Below are positions 1 through 9,182 of a stretch of DNA of 64,000 bases, piece by piece. Each line of letters opens with the position of its first letter. Position 1 is the stretch's first letter. The stretch lies in NCBI RefSeq assembly GCF_001484765.1, contig NZ_KQ947377.1, positions 374,437-438,436 on the forward strand, in the 5' to 3' direction. The translations under genes were made by a program, and so were the position numbers. A model generated the notes under the pieces. The model was not told the DNA's origin and did no database searches. It worked only from the letters and a program-made list of their open reading frames with translations. The DNA is from Entomohabitans teleogrylli. Lineage in GTDB: Bacteria; Pseudomonadota; Gammaproteobacteria; Enterobacterales; Enterobacteriaceae.

Positions 1-447
1 GAGAAGCAGGGGTTAATCTCTGCCGGCTGTTCCAGCGCCGAATCCATCGGCAACAAATATCAGACCGGACATGAAAATGAGATTTTTGTCATGGAGCTCA
101 TTAATCATATGACCCGTAGCGAAAATGTCGCTCTTCATCCTATCGAAATACGTAAACCCATCGATAAATCCACCCCATTACTCGCCCAGGCAATCAACGA
201 TAACGAAAAACTGGAGTGCAGTTTTTTGTTATACCGAACTGCGCAATCAGGCGGTAATGAGCTCTACTTTAAAATGAAAATTACAGATGCCACCATCTGC
301 GATATTCGGCTGTTCTGCCCCAATTCAATCTCCCATAATGAGATGCAGCCCCAGGAGAGTGTCTCCTTTAAGTACGCTTCAATATCCTGGGAACATGTCA
401 TGGGAGGAACAAACGCGTATAGCATCTGGGAAGACCGGGTATTTTAA
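1..447 (+). CDS. hcp: Hcp-family type VI secretion protein (5' end outside window)
   Basis: The reading frame is open from base 1 and ends with TAA at 445-447, so the gene starts left of the window and about 148 codons are visible. The sequence GLISAGCSS followed by SIGNKYQ, then PIDKSTPLL, LECSFLLYRT and ISWEHVMGGTNAYSIWEDRV, is typical of the enteric Hcp family (about 160 residues). Hcp hexamers stack into the tube that the T6SS contractile sheath fires, and can carry effectors. An internal ATG at 91 is not the start, because the homology begins before it. No T6SS core gene follows, so this may be an orphan hcp or the end of a cluster lying to the left. Family assignment is from remembered motifs, fairly sure. 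Confidence 0.85.
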   Translation, partial: EKQGLISAGCSSAESIGNKYQTGHENEIFVMELINHMTRSENVALHPIEIRKPIDKSTPLLAQAINDNEKLECSFLLYRTAQSGGNELYFKMKITDATICDIRLFCPNSISHNEMQPQESVSFKYASISWEHVMGGTNAYSIWEDRVF

Positions 448-502
448 CCAGCCTCTCTAATCTTGTTTGCTATCAGAGTGTGAAAACGCAGCGTCTAAAA
501 AC

Positions 503-565
503 CGGGCCGGTAAGTTTTTATTAACATCCTCTATGTTGACTGACTCAGTATTGTAAACCGGCCCG
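503..565. repeat. 9-bp inverted repeat downstream of hcp
   Basis: CGGGCCGGT at 503-511 is matched by ACCGGCCCG at 557-565, with 45 bp between the arms. The gene-free stretch 448-765 holds this repeat and no other feature I can support. The arms are far apart for a simple terminator and no T-run follows. It could form a long hairpin at the end of the hcp transcript. Confidence 0.4.
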
Positions 566-765
566 TTCATCTACCTGGAGCTTCCTGTTTCGCCCTGCCG
601 CTGTTTCCCTCTGATTCAATAACCAACAATGAAAAATCCATTATTCATAGGCGATTATTATTCTCTGTGGCGGACCTATGACACCATTTGTCAGGGAGGT
701 TTACCTCTTCCCGCGCCGGCCATGGCCCGCTATCCTTAGCGCACACTCTTAAGGCCGACGTAGCC

Positions 766-1854
766 ATGATCAAAACCTTGCACATTGAAAATTACCGTTC
801 TATCCGCCGGCTGTCGCTGGAGCTGGAACAGCTCAACATTGTGTTCGGGCCGAACGGTACCGGGAAGTCAAATATTTATAAGGCGATCCATCTGATGCAC
901 AGTGCGGCCCGGGGGCAATTTTCCGAAGCGCTGGCCCGGGAAGGCGGGATCCTCAATGTGTTCTGGGCAGGGAAAATACGCACCGACCAGCTGCGTCGCG
1001 TCAGCCTGGCGGTGGAGACGGAAACGTTTGAATATCAGTTGCAGGTAGGTTTTGTGGAAAAACTACCTTACCCCTCACAGTTCGAACGCGATCCGGTGAT
1101 TAAAGAAGAGTCGCTGTGGCTCAGCGGCCAGCGCCGCCGTCCTTCAGCACAGTTGATGAAGCGTAAAAACCAGGCGGTATTCCTCAGCAATATTCACCAT
1201 GAACAGGTTTCTCACGGCGGAACGCTGTATGAGAACGAGTCCGTCTTTGGTCAGTTGGGTGAACCGCATCTGTATCCGGAAGTGTCGCAAATGCGCGAGA
1301 TGCTGCGCAACTGGCGTTTCTACCATGAATTCTCTGTAGCGGCCGGCTCCGTGCTGCGTGAGCCACAGGTTGGGTTCCGCTCGCCGGTTCTGGCCAGCGA
1401 TGGCAGCAATCTTGCCGCAGCGTTTCAGACCATCGTCGAAATTGGCGATGAGCAGTTGCTGATGCACATCCTCGGGCAGGCATTCCCGGGGTGTGTTTTC
1501 TATTGTGATAACAGCGCGGGCCGCTTTCGCCTGATGATGCGTCGCGCCGGACTTCACCGCCCGCTGGAGCCTGGCGAATTTTCAGACGGCACTCTGCGCT
1601 TTCTGTGTCTGGCCGTGGCGCTGCTCAGCCCACGTCCACCGGCATTTATCGCCCTTAATGAACCGGAAAATAGCCTGCATCCACAAATGCTGCCCGCTCT
1701 GGCACGGCTTATCGCTGAGGCCAGCCGCTATTCACAAATCTGGCTTACCAGCCACTCCCCGCAATTGGCCAAACTGATTGAACAACACACTCGCTTTACG
1801 CTCTACCAACTGGCGATGACGGAAGGTGAAACGCAATTAACCCGCTGCGCATAG
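766..1854 (+). CDS. AAA family ATPase, RecF/OLD-like (SMC-type ABC ATPase)
   Basis: A 362-residue predicted ATPase of the RecF/OLD-like group. The N-terminus IKTLHIENYRSI is the usual first strand of this family. Walker A is GPNGTGKS near residue 34. The ABC-type signature is around EFSDGTLRFL, followed by the Walker B strand and a SHSPQL switch near the C-terminus. Walker B reads IALNEPENSLHP, with Asn where the family normally has Asp (DEPE), which could weaken Mg/ATP handling. The frame is open further upstream to a TTG at 688, but homology starts at the ATG at 766. No toprim domain follows, unlike OLD nucleases. It stands alone, so its partner and role are unknown; anti-phage or DNA-repair roles are only possibilities. 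Confidence 0.75.
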   Translation: MIKTLHIENYRSIRRLSLELEQLNIVFGPNGTGKSNIYKAIHLMHSAARGQFSEALAREGGILNVFWAGKIRTDQLRRVSLAVETETFEYQLQVGFVEKLPYPSQFERDPVIKEESLWLSGQRRRPSAQLMKRKNQAVFLSNIHHEQVSHGGTLYENESVFGQLGEPHLYPEVSQMREMLRNWRFYHEFSVAAGSVLREPQVGFRSPVLASDGSNLAAAFQTIVEIGDEQLLMHILGQAFPGCVFYCDNSAGRFRLMMRRAGLHRPLEPGEFSDGTLRFLCLAVALLSPRPPAFIALNEPENSLHPQMLPALARLIAEASRYSQIWLTSHSPQLAKLIEQHTRFTLYQLAMTEGETQLTRCA

Positions 1855-2648
1855 TGACTGACGCTGGCGGAGTATCTGGCAGTTTGAGATGTTGAGATAA
1901 GGAAAGGATTTGTCGGGGGGAGATGACTGATTACGCTCAGTTGATGGCGCAGCCCCAAAAATGAACCAGCAGGCAGGTACGACCCTTTCACTGGCGCATT
2001 CCATCTGCGGATAAGGGCCAGAGAAAAGCGTCGCACCGCCCGGGTTTGTCAGTTAACCCTCCGTCGCCAGGCCGCGGATGGCTTATGAGCCTGAACGCGC
2101 CGGATAGATTAACTTTTTTTAAGAGATGTGAAACAGTTTTCCCTGGTGTTTCACGGCACAGATAAGAGTGGGTCAGATGAAACGTTTCCATTGTTCAGAA
2201 GGTATTGCTGAAAATTAACTACGGTTTCAGCAATGATTACCGCCCAACAAAGAGGAAACACCTATCAAAAAATAAGAAAATCCCAACTCTTATTTATACA
2301 CTTACTAAATTACATATCTTTTTATAGTGTAATTTTATTTTTCATCAGCACAAAAAAAAGAGTATGAAAAACATCTCAGAGATATCCCCCGAGATGAGAG
2401 CAAAATGAAAAATAAAATTTTTGTCAATGTTATTGTTTTGTATTTATGACAGCAATCAACATTATAATAAATATACCTTTCAGAGTACCTGTTACAGGGT
2501 GCCCTGACGGTGAGTTTCGAAGATAATATCCAACGGACGTTATCCCCTGGAAACAACGTTGGCCTTTGGCCACCTGATCTGTACGCTTAACGGAGCATCG
2601 CGGGTCAGGCCACTTTTTTTAGGTTAGTTGATGACCTATCAGAATACC
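1855..2648. other. Gene-free AT-rich stretch upstream of luxI
   Basis: About 800 bp between the ATPase stop and the lux box. The open frames here are short and show no family resemblance. From about 2200 to 2480 the DNA is markedly AT-rich. No terminator with a T-run and no RNA gene could be recognised. Confidence 0.5.
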
Positions 2649-2668
2649 AGCTGTCCTTAAGTACAGGG
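2649..2668 (+). promoter_or_regulatory. lux box (LuxR-type operator) upstream of luxI
   Basis: The 20-bp element AGCTGTCCTTAAGTACAGGG has the dyad CTGT-N8-ACAG of lux/las/esa boxes (consensus-like CTGT...ACAG). The inner 16 bp is symmetric at all but one pair of positions. It lies 44 bp upstream of the luxI ATG at 2713, a usual place for autoinducer control of the synthase gene. That the neighbouring LuxR binds here is inference. Confidence 0.75.
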
Positions 2669-2712
2669 TCCGCAGAATCGCCGGAAAATTAGTATCAATC
2701 AGGAAAGATAAT

Positions 2713-3300
2713 ATGGATACGCCAATCGAGTTTTTTACCACCACCTATCTGGATTTACCCGATGAAATGGCGGAAGACCTTTACCGACTGCGTAACCAGA
2801 CATTCAACACCCGGCTCGAATGGCAGGTGGAAAGCCAATCAGGGATGGAATTCGATCGCTTTGACTCTGAAAATGCGACCTATCTGCTGGGCGTTTGTCA
2901 GGGTCGGTTACTGTGCGGCGTTCGTTTCATCGACATGAAGCATGAAAATATGATCGATGAAATTTTTATTAAATATTTTCACAACCTGACCTATCCCGTA
3001 CAGGGCAAAATTTTTGAAGCCACGCGTTTGTTTATCGATAAGGATCGGCGCAACGATGCCTGCCTGCAAGGGCAGCCGATTACTAAAATGCTGTTTATTT
3101 CGATGATTAACTTTTGCCTTAAAGAAGACAGTCCGGGGATGTATGCGGTTATCAGCAAAGGGATGGCGCAGATCTTTAAACGTGCCGGCTGGAATATACA
3201 GATTCTGAACCAGGGTGTTTCCGAAAAACAGGAAAAAATTTACTTTGTGTTTATGCCCGCCAGTGAAACCTGCATTACCGAGATCTTAAATAAAAAATAA
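2713..3300 (+). CDS. luxI: Acyl-homoserine-lactone synthase, LuxI family
   Basis: A 195-residue protein matching the LuxI autoinducer synthase family in length and motifs. It would make an N-acyl-homoserine lactone from S-adenosylmethionine and acyl-ACP in the cytoplasm. Family-invariant residues are visible: Arg and Phe in YRLRNQTF, Trp in RLEWQ, the two Asp in EFDRFDSE, Arg in GVRF, and Glu and Arg in EATRLFID. The start has a purine-rich site (AGGAAAG) just upstream. It is convergent with the luxR gene, whose end lies 22 bp away, as in esaI/esaR-type loci. A lux box precedes it. Acyl-chain length cannot be read from the sequence. Confidence 0.93.
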   Translation: MDTPIEFFTTTYLDLPDEMAEDLYRLRNQTFNTRLEWQVESQSGMEFDRFDSENATYLLGVCQGRLLCGVRFIDMKHENMIDEIFIKYFHNLTYPVQGKIFEATRLFIDKDRRNDACLQGQPITKMLFISMINFCLKEDSPGMYAVISKGMAQIFKRAGWNIQILNQGVSEKQEKIYFVFMPASETCITEILNKK

Positions 3301-3322
3301 CATCCGCGATGTTCAGGCTGCC

Positions 3323-4015
3323 TTAATCTTCCAGCAGCTTGAGCTCCACGCAAACCCGCAGAGCGTGCCTGGCATTAGAGACTCCCAGCTTTCTCAATAC
3401 ATTACTGATATGGAATTTTACCGTCCGCTGGGAAATCGATAATATCACGGCAATCTCCGGATAGGTCTTCCCGCGCCCGGTCCAGTACAGGATCTCACGC
3501 TCGCGCGGCGACAGGCAAATCAGATTTTTCTGGTGTTCTTCATGATATAAATCAATGGTTTTCTGATGCTCGGAGATGAAGAAGGAAAGCAGCATATTGC
3601 GGTTTTTCATCACATCAATATCGCTTTCTTTATATTTGATCAGCGACAATACAGCCAGGTTTCCGATATAGTCATGGATGACAAATGTATGACCGTAATC
3701 AATATTATAGCTAATGCCTTCGTCAAATATACGCGGCAGACTATAATGTGACTGAGTGAGGATCTCTTTATCCCATGAAAAGTCTACAATTGTATTAAGA
3801 GATCTAATGATTACCGGATCGATAAACTGATAGTTATTGTCAATATATCGATCAAACCACTCTTTATGATTATTTATAATCACCATTTGAGCAGGATTTT
3901 TCTTATTCATAATGGCATAGGCATAGGTGATTTTACCGTACTCGGCCAAATACTCATCGAAACTTTTTTTTATTGATTCATTGATATCCTGGCGATCGAA
4001 AAAATGTATTCTCAT
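3323..4015 (-). CDS. luxR: LuxR-family quorum-sensing receptor/regulator
   Basis: A 230-residue LuxR-type regulator. The N-terminal autoinducer-binding domain shows the conserved Trp and Tyr (EWFDRYIDNNY), Asp-Pro (FIDPVI) and Trp (DFSWD) of AHL pockets. The C-terminal helix-turn-helix is LSPREREILYWTGRGKT through RTVKFHISNVLRKLGV. Together with the convergent luxI it forms a cognate pair. The convergent layout resembles the EsaR/ExpR group, several of which are repressors released by AHL; whether this one activates or represses is not shown by the sequence. Target genes beyond luxI are unknown: I found no second clear CTGT-N8-ACAG site in the intergenic regions I read. Confidence 0.92.
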   Translation of the reverse strand: MRIHFFDRQDINESIKKSFDEYLAEYGKITYAYAIMNKKNPAQMVIINNHKEWFDRYIDNNYQFIDPVIIRSLNTIVDFSWDKEILTQSHYSLPRIFDEGISYNIDYGHTFVIHDYIGNLAVLSLIKYKESDIDVMKNRNMLLSFFISEHQKTIDLYHEEHQKNLICLSPREREILYWTGRGKTYPEIAVILSISQRTVKFHISNVLRKLGVSNARHALRVCVELKLLED

Positions 4016-4041
4016 CTATAGATGCTTATTGAATTAACGAG

Positions 4042-4054
4042 ACCTGTAGTATAC
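4042..4054 (-). promoter_or_regulatory. Possible lux-box half-site upstream of luxR
   Basis: ACCTGTAGTATAC lies 27 bp upstream of the luxR start and matches the left half of lux/esa boxes, but the right half is not conserved. It may reflect weak autoregulation or chance. Confidence 0.3.
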
Positions 4055-4556
4055 CCCCTTAGATTAAGATATAAAAGTTTACCAGGACACACTTTTTACT
4101 CTCCTTCCCGACATTTTCCACCATGATATAAAGCTCAGGTAATACAGAGAGTTAGAGAATTCTCCCGCGACAATTCCAGCCGCTGTCTATTAAAGATATT
4201 TTCCGATAATTAACCGTTGCAGAGAAAAACCCTGGTCGCATTCCGGTTAATCCGCCACCGTCCGTGTGGCGCTGCGCTAATAGTACAAAAAATCAGCGCG
4301 CCATTAATCATGGTGTCGACTTGTGTCCATCATCACACTAAGGATTTTCTTAGCAACGGTAATTCCGTGCGTGGCTACTTCAGATTCAGCGCATCTCAGG
4401 GAAGAGGCCTGGCAATTCCCGGCCCGGCAATATCCGCCTCAACAATCAGCCCCATAATTTCCTTTTCATCTGCGACATCTCAAACCACCGCCAGAGGGCA
4501 TACCTGAAGGCCTTTACCGGCAGGCCGTCGGGAACCGTTAAAACAACCTCGCCAGA
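4055..4556. other. Gene-free stretch between luxR and the sigma-54 regulator gene
   Basis: About 500 bp. It is upstream of luxR and downstream of the sigma-54 regulator gene (both minus strand). One open frame on the plus strand (4217-4507) has no ribosome site and no family resemblance. No other element recognised. Confidence 0.5.
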
Positions 4557-6305
4557 CTACAATCCATAGCGCTTAATTTTACGGTACAGTGTGGCAATGC
4601 CAATCCCCAGTTGCGCCGCCGCCTGCTTTTTCCCCTCCACGCCAGAGCCAAAACGGCGCAGGGCATTTTCAATAGATTCCCGTTCCGCTTTCCTCCCCTG
4701 ACTATCCAGGCGCTGCAACCCATCACGCCCGGCCTCCTTACCCTTTTCCGTCGAGACCAGCAGATAAGGCGGCAGATGACTGGCGTTAATCCCCGTCGTC
4801 TCCCCCTGCATCACATAGATGTATTCAACCACGTTACGCAGTTCGCGGATATTGCCCGGCCAGTGCCAGGTGTAGAGCCGGTTAATCACATCATCAGGCA
4901 GTTTCTGGTGTGGCCGCTGATAGCTTGCCGAAAATTCGTCAGCAAAATATTGGGCAAGGACCGCGATATCCGACCGCCGCTCGCGCAAGGGCGGCAGCAC
5001 CAGCGGTACCACATTCAGGCGGTAAAAGAGATCCTCGCGAAACTGGCCGTTCTCCACCATCGCGTAAATATCTTTATTGGTGGCGGCGATAATTCGCACA
5101 TCGATATTAATGACATTATTGGATCCAACCCGAGTGATCGCTTTCTCCTGCAGTACCCGCAGCAATTTCGCCTGCAGATGCAGCGGCATATCGCCAATTT
5201 CATCCAGAAACAGACTGCCGCCATTGGCCAGCTCAAACTTGCCCACCCGGCCTTTGGGATCCGCGCCGCTGAACGCGCCGCGCACATAGCCAAACAGTTC
5301 ACTCTCCAGTAATTGTTCCGGAATCGCCGCACAGTTGATGGTCACAAACGGCGCCGCCTGCCGTGGGCTGTGCTGATGAATAGCAAAAGCCACCACCTCT
5401 TTCCCGGAGCCGCTCTCCCCGGTAACCAGAACGCTGGCGTAACTGTTGGCGATTTTGCCGATGGTATTTCTCAACGTTTCCATTGACGGGGAGTGGCCAA
5501 TCAGCCGCTCCCGGCTGTCGGATTCATGAGCGAAAGGGGCTACTGTGCTCATATAGTCGCGGGCATCGTGGAAAATCACCATGGTCAGACGATCGTTTTC
5601 CAGCGACGAAAGCGAAATCTGTTTACACAACACGTGGTGTCTGTGGCCTTCCAGCGTCAGCCAGGCCTCTTCGTCGCCGTACAGGATATCGCCGGTGGTC
5701 TCCACCGTCAGCTGTAGCCCCTGAACCTCGCGGTTAAACATCCGACTGGCCGACAGGTTGGCATGCCAGATACGGCCATGACCGTCGATGGCGACCACGC
5801 CGCGATCCATGGCATCAATCAGACGCCGGAAAGCGCCGAGCGTTTCCTGAGCGCGCAACCGCTCCAGGCACTCAAATACCTTGCTGGAGATCATCACTGC
5901 GATTTGCTCGATAAAAGTCACAAACTTATCGATCTGGCTGAGCAGTGTCCGGCGCTGCTCTTCAGTAGAACAGATAATGCCAATCACGCCGATTACCCGG
6001 TTATTCAGGAAAATCGGCGCGTTCAGATCAAGCATTTCCGAACAGTAACGGTGTTTTTCACATTTCTGGCACAGGGGATGCTCACCGGGATTTTTGATCA
6101 ATACCGTTTCGCGAACGCTCAACACGTGCCGGTAGATGTAGCCATTTTTCGCCACGTTCTGGTTGAGCATCTGGCGGTATTTTCCGGTACCGGCGATACG
6201 CGTCAGCGACTCATCAATGATCTCAACATCCGTCCCGGTGATACCGGAAATCGCCTCCGCATAATTACAAATATCATCCTGAATATTGCTCAGAACTGAA
6301 ATCAC
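4557..6305 (-). CDS. Sigma-54-dependent transcriptional activator (YgeV-like)
   Basis: A 582-residue enhancer-binding protein. The N-terminal sensor region (to about 265) contains a cysteine cluster, CQKCEKHRYC, followed by a GAF/PAS-like stretch. The AAA+ domain shows Walker A GESGSGKE, a sigma-54 contact loop GAFSGA (variant of GAFTGA), and Walker B SLFLDEIGDM. The C-terminus is a Fis-type helix-turn-helix (KKQAAAQLGIGIATLYRKIKRYGL). The start is GTG at 6305, with a strong GGAGGGG site 3-5 bases upstream. It is divergent from dpaL. The sigma-54 promoter and tandem palindromes between them make it the very likely activator of the dpaL-ygeY operon. The Cys cluster may sense a metal, redox state or ligand (inference). 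Confidence 0.9.
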   Translation of the reverse strand: MISVLSNIQDDICNYAEAISGITGTDVEIIDESLTRIAGTGKYRQMLNQNVAKNGYIYRHVLSVRETVLIKNPGEHPLCQKCEKHRYCSEMLDLNAPIFLNNRVIGVIGIICSTEEQRRTLLSQIDKFVTFIEQIAVMISSKVFECLERLRAQETLGAFRRLIDAMDRGVVAIDGHGRIWHANLSASRMFNREVQGLQLTVETTGDILYGDEEAWLTLEGHRHHVLCKQISLSSLENDRLTMVIFHDARDYMSTVAPFAHESDSRERLIGHSPSMETLRNTIGKIANSYASVLVTGESGSGKEVVAFAIHQHSPRQAAPFVTINCAAIPEQLLESELFGYVRGAFSGADPKGRVGKFELANGGSLFLDEIGDMPLHLQAKLLRVLQEKAITRVGSNNVINIDVRIIAATNKDIYAMVENGQFREDLFYRLNVVPLVLPPLRERRSDIAVLAQYFADEFSASYQRPHQKLPDDVINRLYTWHWPGNIRELRNVVEYIYVMQGETTGINASHLPPYLLVSTEKGKEAGRDGLQRLDSQGRKAERESIENALRRFGSGVEGKKQAAAQLGIGIATLYRKIKRYGL

Positions 6306-6444
6306 GATCCCCTCCGCCCCTGACTGACTATATTCTCAGAAAAATGATAAATACGCCGGCACAAGAAAAAGCGGGTTGAGAAAAATCAATATATCTCTTT
6401 GTATTTAAATAAATATTGTTATTTATCCTCACAGATCACACTAT

Positions 6445-6481
6445 TTATCACTTTTGATAATTTATCATCACACTTGATAAA
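6445..6481. promoter_or_regulatory. Tandem palindromes, likely enhancer (UAS) for the sigma-54 activator
   Basis: Two adjacent dyads: TTATCA-N4-TGATAA at 6445-6460 and TTTATCA-N7-TGATAAA at 6461-6481. They lie about 100-150 bp upstream of the sigma-54 promoter at 6581, the usual distance for enhancer sites, and between the divergent regulator and dpaL. Binding by the adjacent activator is inference. Confidence 0.7.
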
Positions 6482-6580
6482 TAATAGAGCGTTACCCTCC
6501 CAACAAAAAAAATAAAAAATACCTTTATATTCATACCATTAGAACTTATTTCATCAGATTTTACTGATTACCGATAAACC

Positions 6581-6596
6581 TGGTAAGCCTTTTGCT
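6581..6596 (+). promoter_or_regulatory. Sigma-54 (-24/-12) promoter of the dpaL operon
   Basis: TGGTAAGCCTTTTGCT fits TGGCACG-N4-TTGCW with exact GG/GC spacing. It lies 82 bp upstream of dpaL, so transcription should begin near 6607. It fits with the divergent sigma-54 activator gene. Confidence 0.8.
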
Positions 6597-6677
6597 CTAC
6601 TGGAGTACCGATATTTATCACCTCTCTGTAGTAAATCGGTTACAGGGAATGAAAAATCAGACCAATGAGGCTTTTCC

Positions 6678-7892
6678 ATGCAGGATAATTTATCGTTTTT
6701 TATCAACCGTACGTCGTTTACTGAACGTCCTACCGCGCCGTTAGCGCCGTTCGCCTGGCAAGAGCTGATAAAAGCGCTGAACTTCCACCGCACCATCCCC
6801 GGCTATGCGCCGACGCCGCTGTATCACCTGGCGGCGCTGTCCGGCAAGCTGGGCGTGCAGGACATCTACCTGAAAGATGAATCCCGGCGCTTCGGGCTGA
6901 AAGCCTTTAAATCGCTGGGCGGCGCCTACGCCATGGCGCGCCACATCGCCGAGCGGCTCGGCAAAGACATCAGCGAACTGCCGTTTGATGTCATGACCAG
7001 CGACAACGTGCGTCGCGACCTGGGGGAAATCACTTTCGCCACCACCACTGACGGCAACCACGGCCGCGGTGTGGCATGGATGGCCCGCCAGTTAAAACAG
7101 AAATCCGTGGTGTACATGCCCAAAGGTTCCTCTCCACAGCGCCTGGCCGCGATTCGTAATGAAGGCGCTACGGCTGAAATCGTCGACATGAACTATGACG
7201 ATGCGGTGCGCATGACGGCGGAACTGGCGGAAAAACACCAGTGGGTCGTGGTGCAGGACACCGCCTGGGAAGGCTATGAAAAAATTCCCCTGTGGATCAT
7301 GCAGGGTTACGGCACGCTGATGCTCGAGGCGCTGGATCAGTTACATCAGGTTCCTCCCACCCATGTGCTGGTACAGGCTGGCGTCGGCTCTTTCGCCGGT
7401 ATGGTACAGGGTATGCTGACTGCCGCCTGGGGCGAACATCGTCCGAAAGTGATTGTCGCCGAAGCCATGATCGCCGATTGCCTCTATCGCTCCGCGCAGT
7501 CCAGGCAGGGCCAGGCCATCCCGGTCGGCGGCGATTTGCAAACCCTGATGGCCGGACTGGCCTGCGGCGAGGCCAATAATATCGGCTGGAATTTGCTGCG
7601 CGATTATGCCACCGCCTTTGCTTCCTGCCCGGATTTTGTCGCCGCCAGCGGCATGCGCATGCTCGGCAACCCGCTGGCGGGCGATCCGCAAATCGTCTCC
7701 GGCGAATCCGGCGCCGTCACCGCGGGCCTGCTGTCACTACTGATGACCTCCCCGGCGCTGGCGCAAACCCGCGAGCAACTGGGTCTCAATGAAACATCGC
7801 GCGTGCTGCTTATCAGCACCGAAGGGGACACCGATCCCCAACAGTATCTGGATATCGTCTGGGGCGGTGAATACCCCAGCGTCAATCAATAG
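6678..7892 (+). CDS. dpaL: Diaminopropionate ammonia-lyase
   Basis: A 404-residue fold-type-II PLP enzyme closely resembling E. coli YgeX/DpaL (about 398 aa). It converts D- or L-2,3-diaminopropionate to pyruvate and two ammonia. The PLP lysine is in RFGLKAFKSLGGAYA, the substrate loop is TDGNHGRGVAWMA, and C-terminal glycine-rich loops (VQAGVGSFAGM, SGESGAVTAGL) hold the phosphate. It is first gene of an operon with ygeY 31 bp downstream. The sigma-54 promoter and divergent activator suggest induction by substrate or nitrogen status. Confidence 0.93.
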   Translation: MQDNLSFFINRTSFTERPTAPLAPFAWQELIKALNFHRTIPGYAPTPLYHLAALSGKLGVQDIYLKDESRRFGLKAFKSLGGAYAMARHIAERLGKDISELPFDVMTSDNVRRDLGEITFATTTDGNHGRGVAWMARQLKQKSVVYMPKGSSPQRLAAIRNEGATAEIVDMNYDDAVRMTAELAEKHQWVVVQDTAWEGYEKIPLWIMQGYGTLMLEALDQLHQVPPTHVLVQAGVGSFAGMVQGMLTAAWGEHRPKVIVAEAMIADCLYRSAQSRQGQAIPVGGDLQTLMAGLACGEANNIGWNLLRDYATAFASCPDFVAASGMRMLGNPLAGDPQIVSGESGAVTAGLLSLLMTSPALAQTREQLGLNETSRVLLISTEGDTDPQQYLDIVWGGEYPSVNQ

Positions 7893-7923
7893 TCACCCCG
7901 CGGACCATTAACGGAGAAAAAGC

Positions 7924-9108
7924 ATGTTATCTGCAAGTCGTGTTGATGAAGTGGTTAAAAACTGCCAGGCGCTGATCCAACAGAAAAGTTATTCCGGACA
8001 GGAAGGCGATGTCGTTAACGCTATTAAAAAAATGATGCAGCACTATCAGTTTGACGACATTCACATTGATAAATACGGCAACATCGTCGGGGGGATTGTC
8101 GGTAACCAGCCGGGGAAAACCCTGGTCTTTGACGGGCACATCGATACCGTACCGGTGGATGAAGAGAAGTGGAGCCGTAACCCGTACGGCGGCGATATTG
8201 CGGACGGAAAAATCTATGGCCGCGGCACCACCGATATGAAGGGCGCCGTCGCGGCGATGATTTCCGCGGTGGGTTTCTACGGCCAGGACCAGCAGCGTAA
8301 CTTCGCCGGCAAGATTTACGTCGCCTGTATTGTGCATGAAGAGTGTTTCGAAGGGGTTGCCGCACGCCTGGTCAGCGAACGCTATAAGCCTGACTACGTC
8401 ATCATCGGCGAAGCCTCAGAGTTAAACCTGAAAATCGGCCAGCGCGGCCGGGCGGAAATCGTAGTGGAAACCTTCGGTAAACCGGCCCACTCCGCCAACC
8501 CGCAGGCGGGCATTAACTCGGTATACAAGATGGCGCAACTTATCGACAAGATTCGTACCATCACTCCGCCGAACCACCCGGTACTGGGGCCCGGCATTCT
8601 GGAACTGACCGACATTAAATCCTCGCCGTATCCGGGGGCCTCGGTGGTGCCGGACTACTGCCGCGCCACCTACGATCGCCGCCTGCTGGTCGGCGAAACC
8701 AAAGAGAGCGTCATCGCACCGCTGGAAAATGCGCTCAAAGAGCTGGCGGCCGAAGACCCGCAATTTAAGGGCAAAGTCTCTTACGCTTTCGGCCAGGAAT
8801 CCTGCTACACCGGCGCCTCCATTGAGGGCGAGCGTTTCTTCCCCGGCTGGGTATTCGATGAATCCGACGAGTTTGTCCAGGCAGCGCTGGCCGGGGTACG
8901 CGCCGCAGGTATCGAACCGACCATTACCCAGTACTCCTTCTGTACCAACGGAAGCCACTATGCCGGAGAAGCGGGCATTAAAACCGTCGGTTTCGGCCCG
9001 TCGCGGGAAAACCTGGCGCATACCATTGATGAATATATTGAAATTTCCCAGTTGACCGGCTCTGCAAACGGCTATTACGGCATTATTCACAGCCTGTACG
9101 GCAAATAA
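7924..9108 (+). CDS. ygeY: YgeY-type M20 family metallohydrolase
   Basis: A 394-residue M20/ArgE/DapE-family amidohydrolase. The metal ligands are seen in FDGHIDTVP (His, Asp), GRGTTDMKGA (bridging Asp), VHEECFEG (catalytic and metal Glu), IIGEASE and a C-terminal His in NLAHTIDE. Family members remove acyl or carbamoyl groups, or cleave dipeptides. The gene sits between dpaL and a D-aminoacylase, as in the E. coli ygeXY arrangement, so a substrate feeding diaminopropionate or another amino acid to catabolism is likely. The exact substrate is not shown. It has a good GGAGAAAAAGC start region. Confidence 0.9.
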   Translation: MLSASRVDEVVKNCQALIQQKSYSGQEGDVVNAIKKMMQHYQFDDIHIDKYGNIVGGIVGNQPGKTLVFDGHIDTVPVDEEKWSRNPYGGDIADGKIYGRGTTDMKGAVAAMISAVGFYGQDQQRNFAGKIYVACIVHEECFEGVAARLVSERYKPDYVIIGEASELNLKIGQRGRAEIVVETFGKPAHSANPQAGINSVYKMAQLIDKIRTITPPNHPVLGPGILELTDIKSSPYPGASVVPDYCRATYDRRLLVGETKESVIAPLENALKELAAEDPQFKGKVSYAFGQESCYTGASIEGERFFPGWVFDESDEFVQAALAGVRAAGIEPTITQYSFCTNGSHYAGEAGIKTVGFGPSRENLAHTIDEYIEISQLTGSANGYYGIIHSLYGK

Positions 9109-9141
9109 AAAATAAAGACAGAACATTCACTTACCCTGAAT

Positions 9142-9168
9142 GCGGCGCGCCATACCGCGGCGCGCCGC
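9142..9168 (+). other. GC-rich hairpin between ygeY and the D-aminoacylase gene
   Basis: GCGGCGCGCC (9142-9151) and GGCGCGCCGC (9159-9168) form a perfect 10-bp stem with a 7-base loop inside the 74-bp gap. No T-run follows, so it more likely stabilises or processes the operon mRNA than terminates it. Confidence 0.55.
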
Positions 9169-9182
9169 CCCGGAGAATAACG

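Noticed and set aside
4217-4507. Small gene of 96 codons
   Set aside because: No ribosome site, low complexity and no resemblance to a family.
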